Below are positions 1-7,792 of a DNA stretch of 42,732 nucleotides, one piece after another. How positions within the stretch are numbered: the first letter of the stretch is position 1; every line of letters starts with the position of its first letter. Location: positions 478,804-521,535 of the forward strand of contig BFEA01000379.1 of assembly GCA_003427395.1 (NCBI GenBank). Reading direction: 5' to 3'. The translations under genes were made by a program, and so were the position numbers. This DNA is from Chara braunii. Its lineage: Eukaryota > Streptophyta > Charophyceae > Charales > Characeae. Below the pieces are notes generated by a model. It was not told where the DNA came from. It saw only the letters and a list, made by a program, of their open reading frames with translations, and ran no database searches.

Positions 1-59
<59 letters not shown>
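1..59. repeat. (CT)n microsatellite
   Basis: Uninterrupted CT dinucleotide run to the window edge; its true length is unknown because it starts before base 1. Confidence 0.97.
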
Positions 60-63
<4 letters not shown>

Positions 64-122
64 TCGTGAGCGCAGCTCCCGCGGCCCGCCTGCAGCTCCC
101 CCCCACACACAGCTCCCGCACG

Positions 123-125
<3 letters not shown>

Positions 126-158
<33 letters not shown>

Positions 159-170
159 CCACGCACGTGT

Positions 171-214
<44 letters not shown>

Positions 215-215
215 G

Positions 216-272
<57 letters not shown>

Positions 273-275
273 ACA
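126..275. repeat. Compound (CA)n/(TC)n microsatellite
   Basis: Two CA/AC runs (about 126-155 and 173-210) are separated by a short ACGTGTGCG-type spacer, followed by a TC run (about 218-247) and another AC run to 275. Open frames across it encode only Thr-His and Ser-Leu repeats and are not genes. Confidence 0.95.
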
Positions 276-352
276 AAGAATCAATCAATGAATCAATCAA
301 TGAATCAATGAATCAATCAATCAATGAATCAATCAATCAATCAATCAATCAA
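276..352. repeat. AATC/AATG tetranucleotide array
   Basis: About 18 units of a four-base repeat, mostly AATC with interspersed AATG, directly abutting the AC run. It is followed by AT-rich DNA (353-560) in which I see no gene. Confidence 0.93.
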
Positions 353-560
353 ATTTTTTTTTTGTTTATTTGTTTTGAAATTTTGCATCTGCTTTATATT
401 TTTGAACACCTCGTTTTCCTGCAAAAAAACAGATTCATTTAAAAAAAAATCACAGGTCGACTCGGGGACCATATATCTCATGATAAAAAATGGCAAAAAA
501 AAATTCTTGCTTTTCTTTATATATAGTTTTTTTAATTTTGTTTAAATCGATTTTAGTTTT

Positions 561-790
561 TGATTTTTGAAAAATCCGAAACAAAGTCGGATTCCAAAAA
601 AACAAAAAAAAGGGGTGTAGGGTTTTCGAAGCCCTACACCCCCATATTTTTTTAACTTTTTTTAACGTATTTTTAGGGGTAAAAAATAATAATTAAAAAA
701 CCAGGCCGCGGACTGGGCCTCGTAGGCCGCGGCCGCGACCGAGAATCTCGGCCGCAGCGGCCGAAATGCTCGCGGCCTAGGCCGCGGGTG
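561..790. repeat. Cluster of hairpins and GC-rich palindrome
   Basis: Three inverted repeats are visible. A 7-bp stem AATCCGA/TCGGATT lies near 573-593. An 11-bp perfect stem GGGGTGTAGGG/CCCTACACCCC lies near 613-643 with a TTCGAA-containing loop. A 16-bp perfect palindrome CGCGGCCTAGGCCGCG lies at 771-786. The GC-rich part sits between an AT-rich block and the LTR fragment. It could be a foldback element end; no function is assigned. Confidence 0.7.
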
Positions 791-799
791 TCACATAGC

Positions 800-1748
800 C
801 CACGCCCACAGTCTGTCGTGGCACGTGTCAACCCCGCGCGTTCGGCACCAGCTCGTCGAGTCGCCCGACTCCCACGTCAACTCACCTCTTACTTCGCTCG
901 TGAGCCGACCCTCACTGATCGCTCTGCCCGGAGCTTCCAACATCTGGTTAACAGAGCTATCTAATCGTGCAGCCGGAATTTATAGCGTGCATGCATATGC
1001 GAGGAACACGAAATTGCAAGGACTTAGAAAGGAGATTAGGAGAGAGAGCGCCTGCGTTCTGCATGGCCAGATCACGGTGTGGGGAACGTAGCCTCTCTCC
1101 ACGCATCGATCCGAGCATGCAGTCCGCGGGCTGGCAAGACACAACGAGAGAAAGCGAGAGCGGGAAATACGAAGTTCAAGAAAAAAGATACAGTTACAAT
1201 GGCGCCCGCCCAAAATTACAGTTACACACACGATTAAGGGCGCCGACTAATCAGAGTTCCGTTGCAGCCGCACAAAGAAGTGCGTAAGCAAAAAGCGCCG
1301 CGCGGCAAAAGAAAATCCTAATTGCAAAATTCCTAAATTCCTATCTAATGCAAAAAAACAAAAAGCACAATTTTCGAAAAGAAAGTCCAAAATTTCGAGA
1401 GGCATCGGGGCTCGACAAGAGTCAAAAAGAAATTTAAAAAAGAACGAAGCAGAATTCCCGCGCGGTCTCCGAGCCTAAAATCCAACAACAGGAAACAAAA
1501 AGGAATGTCGTCAACCAGAATTGTTCGCGCGCTCGCGGCGGCGCATCACCCATCAATCATCCCCGGGACTTGCCCGGGCCTGAACCCAGCCATCTGAAAA
1601 GAGACGACGCAAAAAGACGAAGAAGCGAGGACACTGATGCAATTTCCCTTCAATCCCATCTCCCGTAATTGGCCCGTCCTTCCCAGCTTAGGACCCCTCA
1701 TTGTTATCGCACAGAAAATTGCGCGGAACAGAAATCGGTTCGTCACAT
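800..1748 (-). repeat. Truncated solo LTR, element B family
   Basis: This stretch aligns collinearly with the second half of the 3' LTR of element B (about 31822-32798). Shared blocks include the region around GTGCATGCAT (about 990 here, 32010 there) and the segment ending GGTTCGTCACA at both 1748 and 32798. The end at 1748 is therefore a true LTR terminus. The other side stops inside the LTR near 800, so this is a fragment with no internal region attached. It is clearly more diverged from B than B's two LTRs are from each other, suggesting an older copy. Confidence 0.85.
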
Positions 1749-1759
1749 CGCTCCACTTA

Positions 1760-2348
1760 GGCTTGGACCCCACTGCCCGACAGCTGGAAACTGATGTTGG
1801 CCACAAAAAGCGGCCGACCGTGGTTGGAAAGAAGTTGCCGCTTTTTGTTGGGACCCTTGACTTTCGGCACTAAAAACGGATGGACATACCCGAATAGGAA
1901 ATCCCCCCCGGGGTGTTTCCCGAAAAGGCAAGTCGGCCCGGGGCTGTGTTCCAGGCCCTTCCATCGGCATGCACCAGGACATGTATGTGTGTGGCAAAAA
2001 ACCAAGAGCATGTCCGCGGCAGCCTCTCAGTCCAAAAAACGGTCCACGATGAGGGTCCGTGGTCCACGCCCTCCAGCCGTTTTTTGGAAACTGATGGACA
2101 TGCCCCCCCCCCCTACTCGTCTAGAGGCGTCCTTGGAAAGGGAATGGAAACTGGTCGGCATTGCATTTCCAGACCGCGAACAGAGTAGAAACGCCCCGTC
2201 AACATCTCCACGACCTCTTTCCAAGCGCAGTGGGATATGAAATTCCTTTCCAGGCCGACTTTCCACATCGGTTTCCAACACCTGTGGGGTATGGAAAACA
2301 CCTCCTCTCCAAAACTTTTCCAGGCCGCCGGCCAGTGGGGTCCAAGCC
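1760..2348. mobile_element. Tourist/PIF-Harbinger-like MITE
   Basis: Terminal inverted repeats GGCTTGGACCCCACTG (1760-1775) and its exact complement (2333-2348) are flanked on both sides by TTA (1757-1759 and 2349-2351). The 589-bp interior has no transposase frame. It holds further foldbacks: CAAAAAGCGGC/GCCGCTTTTTG near 1803-1845 and CCAAAAAACGG/CCGTTTTTTGG near 2031-2091, and many TTGGAAAC/GTTTCCA motifs. The TTA duplication and GG-starting TIR are typical of PIF/Harbinger-derived MITEs; the family assignment is inference. Confidence 0.8.
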
Positions 2349-2351
2349 TTA

Positions 2352-3230
2352 CTCTATGGGCCTCGCCACACCAGTGTCCATGAAATATTCGCTAATTGTC
2401 AGACCATTTTCGACGTTCACGATTTGCCGCCTTAAAAGAAAGAAGAAGAAGAAGACACCAAATGTTGAGGCAGCATCAGTACCCCGACCCTGACAGGTGT
2501 CGAAATCCGCACATCCTTCACAACATCCCTTCGGAGTTGAGCTGAAAATTGGCCCGCCGATGGGCTATGTCGAGGAGCTGAGGTGGTCCAAATCTTAGCG
2601 CAAATGGTCAAGTGGATGATGAGATATCGAAGATCTAGGGCGCGCCATGAAATTCGAGTGTGTCGGGCGCTGAGAACGACGGGGGCATGAGGTGGTGGTT
2701 ATATGACTTCGGGCTTTATTTGGTACGATGCAGTTGTTCATGAGATGACGTAGTGATTCCGAATCTGCCTTCTTCTTCAATTATATGTAAGTGTGTGGTA
2801 AGTTTACGGCTATGGTGGTTCGAACCTCCTGTGGTGACTTGTCAACAGGCTTGGCGAGGGGTGCCACATTGTTTTCGACTCCCTACAGGGATCGAAGATG
2901 GCCGCTTATACCTTTGGAGTTAGTGTTGCCTTGAGCCTTGAACTAGCAGCGGGAGGAAGTGAACTCTTCTTCCCCTAGAGGTGCAGGGGTAGGGTTTGAA
3001 GGGTGAGAGGTAAGTGGAAGGAAGGGTTGAAGAAGAAGGGAGAAGGTTTTTTTCTCAGCTTTCACTTCGTACGGGATCTGCGTCGTCACAGTTGGGCCCT
3101 GTTTTAAAGATTGAGTGTCTGGCATGGTTTCGTGTCCTTAGTCGTTTGATGATCAACATGGTTTTGATGCTTTCATTGATTACTCTTTGTGGATTTCTTT
3201 GTCCTTGTGATATATTCTGATTTTGCTCAA
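2352..3230. other. Intergenic, no gene seen
   Basis: No frame here has recognisable protein features. Immediately after the MITE target site is GGGCCTCGCCACACC (about 2358-2372), a motif that also occurs at the ends of the MITE-like repeats near 17.07 and 17.35 kb. There is a short AAG run near 2440. Nothing else was recognised. Confidence 0.6.
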
Positions 3231-3605
3231 AGGGATACGAATAGGTTACCTTCAAAACTATTCTTCTAATATTCTCGAAATAATTTCCTATTAAAGTCTC
3301 CACAAAAACTTTGGGATACGACTAGGTTATCTTCAAAACTATTCTTCCAATATTCTTGAAATATTTTCCTAGTAAAGTCTCAAAAAAAAAAACTTCTGAT
3401 TCTCGAAATATTCTTCTATAAAAACTTTTACAAATATTCTTGAAATATTCTTCTATAATAAGCTTCTGATTCTACAACTCGAAATATTTTCCTATAGAAG
3501 CTTCCCAAATCTAACTGCTGATTCTCGAAATATTTTCCTATAAAAGCTTCTAAAAATATTCTCGAAATAATTCTCTATAAAAGCTTCTAAAAAACTTCTC
3601 ACTCT
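3231..3605. repeat. AT-rich degenerate tandem array
   Basis: Two approximately 81-bp units begin GGGATACGA-TAGGTTA (about 3231 and 3312). They are followed by shorter degenerate units of about 35-45 bp built on ATTCTCGAAATATTTTCCTATA and AGCTTCT. The dyad TTCnnGAA recurs at least six times. No coding potential is visible. 3606-3741 shows nothing recognisable. Confidence 0.85.
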
Positions 3606-3741
3606 ACACAATCGTTAGTCTGTTTTTTTACTGGGACTGGTAATAAGTCTTAGTGATTTCAGTGGTCGAAGGTCCTAATGGCATGTGGTCTCAAAAATCA
3701 ACTAAAATTCGCTTCTGAAATTTCGTGAATTCATATGGGGC

Positions 3742-4357
3742 GGTTCTGTTGAGCTTGGGGATCTGTCCAAGATGGAGGGCAAAGGGCACGAGATGACTCT
3801 TTGTGAGGACGGAGAGAGGGTGCATCGGGGCTGTCTGAGGGGTACCGGCTAGGGGAACTTTCATTGGATGCGATTGGCGTCGGGCAGCTTTGGTTGTCGG
3901 ATGGGTACCGGCTGATGAGGGTTCACTCTGGTGCGATTGGCCTCAGGCGGTGCTCGCTCACCCCCTCGATGACGGAAACTGGAATCTCCGAGGGGGCAGG
4001 AGATTGCAGGGTGAGGATTGTGTCTGGCTCTTGCTGAGGACATGGTCTGTCGAATTCTTTACTAGGACAGAGTTGGGGAGGAGAAGGAGGTGAGTGAAGG
4101 TTCTGTTGGGTTTTGGGGGATCTGTTTAAGGTGAGGGGTAAAGGGCACGAGATGATTCTTTGTGAGGACGAAGAGAGGGTGAAATTAGGTTGTCTGAGGG
4201 GTGCCGGCTGGGGGATCTTTCATTAGATGCGATTGACATCGGGCAGCCTTAGTTACCGGATGGGTACCGGCTGATGAGGGTTCATCCTGGTGCGATTGGC
4301 CTCGGGCAGCGCTGGCTTGCCCTCTCGATGACGGAGACTGGAATCTCCAAGGGGGCA
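3742..4357. repeat. 357-bp tandem repeat split by element A
   Basis: Copy 1 runs 3742-4098. Copy 2 starts at 4099 with the same GGTTCTGTTG and is interrupted at 4357 by the element A LTR. It resumes after the other LTR at 16150 and can be followed to about 16238. Copy 1 preserves the uninterrupted sequence at the corresponding point (3992-4005, GGGGGCAGGAGATT), so it acts as an internal empty-site reference. Each copy also has an inner duplication around GATGCGATTGGC. Confidence 0.9.
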
Positions 4358-5611
4358 TGTGATACGCAACCTCACGCCCCCTCTCAGCTTCCCGTACTAG
4401 GTTGCCGATCAGAGTTCTAGGAGGGGCGTGGCTGAGGATTTTTGGTCGTAGGGGTTGAGTCTCCCGGACGGAACGGGAGGCTCTCGTTTCGTGCCAGAGG
4501 TTACCCCGGAGTCGAACTGTCGTCGCCAAGTCCCGTGGGGGTCGGATCACTCCGAAACGATAAAATCAGAAGGGTTTCCGCAAAAACGAATTGCCATCGT
4601 GCATCAGGATGGAAAAAGGCATCAAGGGGAGAGGGCCATGGCGGCGGAAGGCAGAAACTCCGGCCGTCATGGGTTTGGGGGATAGGTGGTGGGTTCGAAG
4701 CCTTCAGGCCTCGTCATCGGCCTCACAAAATGACCGGACCATCGGGTTTTTGCTGTAGAGGTGGGTGGTTCGAGGTCTTCAAGCCTCGGCGTCAGACTCG
4801 CAAAGTCCGAGCAGAAGTTTCTGAGAGGGTGAAACGGCGGGAGGACTCGCCGACATCCGAATTCGAAATTGCGCGGGCAGCACTTCCGCATTACGGGAGA
4901 GCTCGGGGAAACGTGTCGCTCCCTCGTAACCCAGGACCAAGCGTCGCCACGAACACGAGTCCCCCTGGCGACACCAGCGACAATCAAACTGCGGCCGCCA
5001 CACGGCGTGAGTGGCCGACCAAGGCAACACCGTCAAACCCGTATAAGGCAATATTAGAGTCGGGGAATCAAAGCGATCAATCACAACAAACCCGTTCCCC
5101 CTTATATCACACGCCTGAGGCGGGTCCCGCCAGTACACTTGCTCCATCCGTCTCAGCGCGCGTCGTACGTCCGCATCGCAGTAGACGCTGTCGTCATCTG
5201 CGATGGGGAAGGTCGGTAGCGGGAGGAGACGATCGGAGGGGCGCGATGAACACGGGCAAGATCCCGCGCTCCCGGTCATCCGAACCAACACCGACTCCAT
5301 ACAACACTCGACGCAACTCTTCTCTCTCAAAAGTGGGTGCGTCGGGGGAAGACGACGAAATCTAAGCTCTCTCCCCTTGCGGGGGTGTCGACCGTCCGCG
5401 CGGACGCAGGCCGTGGTTTTCATACCACGGCCGCTATTCACCCACGGGGGAGTTATCTAACCAAACAAAATGAAAAAGCCGTTTTGAAAAGAAAACAAAA
5501 GCAAAAAAGAAAGAAAAACCCCTCTTTGTCCGCATCCGTGCCTCGGGGCTTCCGGGGGATTTTTCCTCAGGGATACGGGAAGCCGCGCGGTACGGGTCTG
5601 AGCTTATCACA
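4358..5611 (-). repeat. 3' LTR of element A (internally deleted)
   Basis: Starts TGTGATAAGC (5611 side, minus strand) and ends GTATCACA (4358 side). Relative to the 5' LTR it lacks about 1.04 kb: position about 5411-5415 corresponds to 14907 on one side and 15954 on the other. It contains a 307-codon frame on the plus strand (4442-5365) that is also open in the other LTR; the substitution pattern argues against it being a gene. Confidence 0.93.
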
Positions 5612-6066
5612 TTTGTGATATGCAGGTGGTTCCGAAAAATTAGCAGTCTCCCGACTGCTGAGGTCATCATGTCTTAGATGATCGGGCGGCCTCTTCATCG
5701 TCAGCTGACCCGATCATCTTCCTAATCTACGTGGATGCATCTTGCATCCTCCATCGCCTCCTCCCATAGTATACATCCGATCGGGCGGCCCCTTCATCGC
5801 CAGCTGGCCCGATCGATAAAAAGTTGATGAAGAAAAGGAGAAGGAGAGAAACTGGGAGAGGTAGATGAGGGTGATCAGAGGAAGTGATCGATGCCGGGAT
5901 TGAGAGGGGGCGGAAGAAAAGCGGCCATTGCTGCGGGAGTCGTCGACGCATCTTCCTCCTGGAAGTGGTGCTGGACGAATGAGGGAGAGAGGAAGGCCCC
6001 CGACACATGAGACAGGACACGTGGCGCCAGATCCGCCACCGCTCGCACTACCCGCTTGCGCACCGA
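5612..6066 (-). other. Element A 3' noncoding segment
   Basis: About 455 nt between X3 and the 3' LTR. Next to the LTR is TATCACA-TT-TGTGATA (5606-5621), a near-perfect palindrome spanning the LTR start. Then comes a GGAACC-A-CCTG block and the hairpin AGCAGTC-TCCC-GACTGCT (5642-5659), plus a duplicated GATCGGGCGGCC...CAGCTG-CCCGATC motif (about 5680-5718 and 5779-5816). Element B has the same order of motifs. No polypurine tract is visible at the LTR edge. Confidence 0.7.
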
Positions 6067-6501
6067 TCAGGGCCCTGGACCCGTCATCACCACATGAGTC
6101 TCGGTGTAAGGCCGCTGCTCCCGCTTCTGCACCGCGAAGATAAGGAAGTGGTACATCACATTGGGACGCTGCCCGGTCTCGTAGATGAGCGTCCCAACCA
6201 GTCGCGCCGCAATACACCCTTGAAAAGGGGGTGTAAGATATGGCTCCCACGCCGGATCAGGGCGCGGTGCCCCCGCGATGGCCTCGAGCCTGATGGTGGT
6301 GGGCTCCAGCATGAAATCCACCTCTGTCAGATGGACTGTCCGGCTGGGAGGAACTGCTAATGTGAATGATCGAGGCACCCCGGGCTGGCTGGCGTGAGCG
6401 GAGAGGTCCCGCGAGGACGGGGGGTCTGGATATGGGATCCGGTACTCCCATTCGGCTTCCTCCCCCGGCTGCTGCTGCTGCTGATGGCCCGGCTCCATCA
6501 A
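6067..6501 (-). CDS. Element A accessory frame X3
   Basis: 144-codon frame overlapping the end of X2 by 245 nt in another frame. It starts with poly-Gln from the CAG repeat. Its last 50 residues (RPNVMYHFLIFAVQKREQR ending in HVVMTG) resemble the element B segment around 33250-33350, which has VPNYPLHVLLLSAAW followed by EVYCIVTG. That match supports this frame as genuine coding and suggests X2 and X3 were one protein. No known domain recognised. Confidence 0.55.
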   Translation of the reverse strand: MMEPGHQQQQQPGEEAEWEYRIPYPDPPSSRDLSAHASQPGVPRSFTLAVPPSRTVHLTEVDFMLEPTTIRLEAIAGAPRPDPAWEPYLTPPFQGCIAARLVGTLIYETGQRPNVMYHFLIFAVQKREQRPYTETHVVMTGPGP

Positions 6502-7183
6502 GATTGAGATCGGGCACGCGCGGGAAGGGCGGCGATGGCACGACAGTCGCCTTAATGAGCGTCACCGCAATCCCAGGCGCGGGGTCAAGATTCCGCGTAC
6601 GCGCGGGCTGAATCACCTCCTCGCCGCCACTGATTCTGCTGCCTTGCGCTCCTGGCGACGGGTGGCGTCTCTTCCTCTTCCGCGTCTTCTTGGGGGCTTT
6701 GGGTGGCGCCGGTCGGGGATACGACGAGGGAGGCTGCAACGGCTTTTCCTCCGGGAAGTCCTCCAACCTCTCCGCGCGCTGCACAATGTAATCCGGGATG
6801 ACGACCGCATTGTACGTTCTCCGCGGAGCCGTCGCCGTCCGCAATCGTGGCTGGATCTCCTCTTCCTCGTTCGCGATCACTTGCGCAATGGAGAGGAGCT
6901 CAAGATGTATGAGCTCTAATAATCCCGGATCAATCGTCTGGAGCTGGGCGAATGGGTACAGCGCCACCGTCCCCTCCTTCTGCGCCGGCTTGGGCCGTGT
7001 GATGACGTAGTAGACGACGAAGTGCTCCCCGATGTAGTGGTCTTCGTGATCCACGAAGAATCGGAACATCCCCAACGCCACCGACTTGTACAGCGCACGG
7101 TGCAACTCCCACGCGTCTTCGTCTGCGAAGGGCAGCGGTTCCACGTCAGTTAGCTTCACCAGATACTCCGAGAACTTGCGCAT
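6257..7183 (-). CDS. Element A accessory frame X2
   Basis: Open frame of 308 codons starting 60 nt after X1 in the same frame. The N-terminal 110 residues look globular (aromatic-rich, e.g. MFRFFVDHEDHYIGEHFVVYYV). They are followed by an acidic run (NEEEEIQPR), a Pro-rich segment and a strongly basic nuclear-localisation-like cluster (KKTRKRKRRH, about residues 163-172). Past a CAG/GCA repeat (about 6468-6484, poly-Ala here, poly-Gln in the overlapping frame) the composition becomes unlike a protein, while frame X3 becomes protein-like. The original product was probably X2 continuing into X3, with an indel in the repeat. Nuclear role is only inferred from the basic cluster. Confidence 0.62.
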   Translation of the reverse strand: MRKFSEYLVKLTDVEPLPFADEDAWELHRALYKSVALGMFRFFVDHEDHYIGEHFVVYYVITRPKPAQKEGTVALYPFAQLQTIDPGLLELIHLELLSIAQVIANEEEEIQPRLRTATAPRRTYNAVVIPDYIVQRAERLEDFPEEKPLQPPSSYPRPAPPKAPKKTRKRKRRHPSPGAQGSRISGGEEVIQPARTRNLDPAPGIAVTLIKATVVPSPPFPRVPDLNLDGAGPSAAAAAGGGSRMGVPDPISRPPVLAGPLRSRQPARGASIIHISSSSQPDSPSDRGGFHAGAHHHQARGHRGGTAP

Positions 7184-7243
7184 AGGATAAGGGCCCTCCG
7201 TGAGTTGATAGGGGAGAGTGGTTTAAGAGAAGAAGGGAGGCAT

Positions 7244-7792
7244 TTAGTACGGGGCAGGGGGAAGAGCTTGGAAGTTGAGAGGAGCAGCGGGAGGAAGAAG
7301 CGCGGGTAGCTGCCGTACCAACGCGATCGGTCCGTCCTCTGCCCTGCGCAGCATCGTTTCGTGGGCTGTGAATCGGTGTCCCCCTCGTCCTTGCACTCTG
7401 GCCACCGATCTGGCCGCCTGCACCGCGTACTCGCGCACAAAACTTCGCGCCAGCTCCTGACTCGGCGGTGGCAGGATCGTCAAGTCGCCGATAAAGGTGG
7501 CGATGCTATGCACGAAGTTGGGTGCCACCTGGAGCGCGCGGAACTCGATGAACTCTCGAGTCGTCTCCCGCCCAGGCAACTGCGTCACGTCCACGTACAC
7601 CTCCGCATACGTCAGCCGATCGCAAAGTAACGAGTACGCCGCCAGATCAGCAACCCCGGGCACTGGCACGTTCACCTGCTGAATGTCGTACCGCAACTGC
7701 CTTTCCTCATTGAACTGATGCTGCAACAAGCAATCTGCAAGCGGCGTCTGGAAATGCTCAAGGGGCTCATGCTCCGGCTTGCGATGGTTCAT
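7244..7792 (-). CDS. Element A accessory frame X1
   Basis: Intact frame of about 180 codons between integrase and the 3' LTR, read in the element's sense direction. I prefer the ATG at 7792 (MNHRKPEHEP); an upstream ATG at 7819 is possible. It overlaps the integrase stop (7767) by 26 nt in another frame, suggesting coupled translation. No signal peptide, membrane segment or known motif is visible, so it is not an envelope protein. Element B has a positional and apparent sequence counterpart (34629-35111): both share a GDLT/GDIT turn followed by a P-x-x-Q helix and a H/R-rich motif near the end. Function unknown. Confidence 0.72.
   Translation of the reverse strand: MNHRKPEHEPLEHFQTPLADCLLQHQFNEERQLRYDIQQVNVPVPGVADLAAYSLLCDRLTYAEVYVDVTQLPGRETTREFIEFRALQVAPNFVHSIATFIGDLTILPPPSQELARSFVREYAVQAARSVARVQGRGGHRFTAHETMLRRAEDGPIALVRQLPALLPPAAPLNFQALPPAPY

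Noticed and set aside
66-442. Open frames across the microsatellites
   Set aside because: They encode Thr-His, Ser-Leu and Asn-Gln-Ser repeats that come directly from the simple repeats.
1794-2240. 148-codon frame inside the MITE
   Set aside because: Overlaps foldbacks and has no transposase or other motif; other frames are equally open.
2800-2850. tRNA-like B box GGTTCGAACC
   Set aside because: No matching A box, acceptor stem or anticodon arm could be found around it.
3742-4357. CRISPR-like array
   Set aside because: Only two long copies of 357 bp, no short repeats with unique spacers; eukaryotic context.
6067-7792. Env-like gene in the accessory region
   Set aside because: No signal peptide, fusion peptide or hydrophobic membrane segment in X1, X2 or X3.
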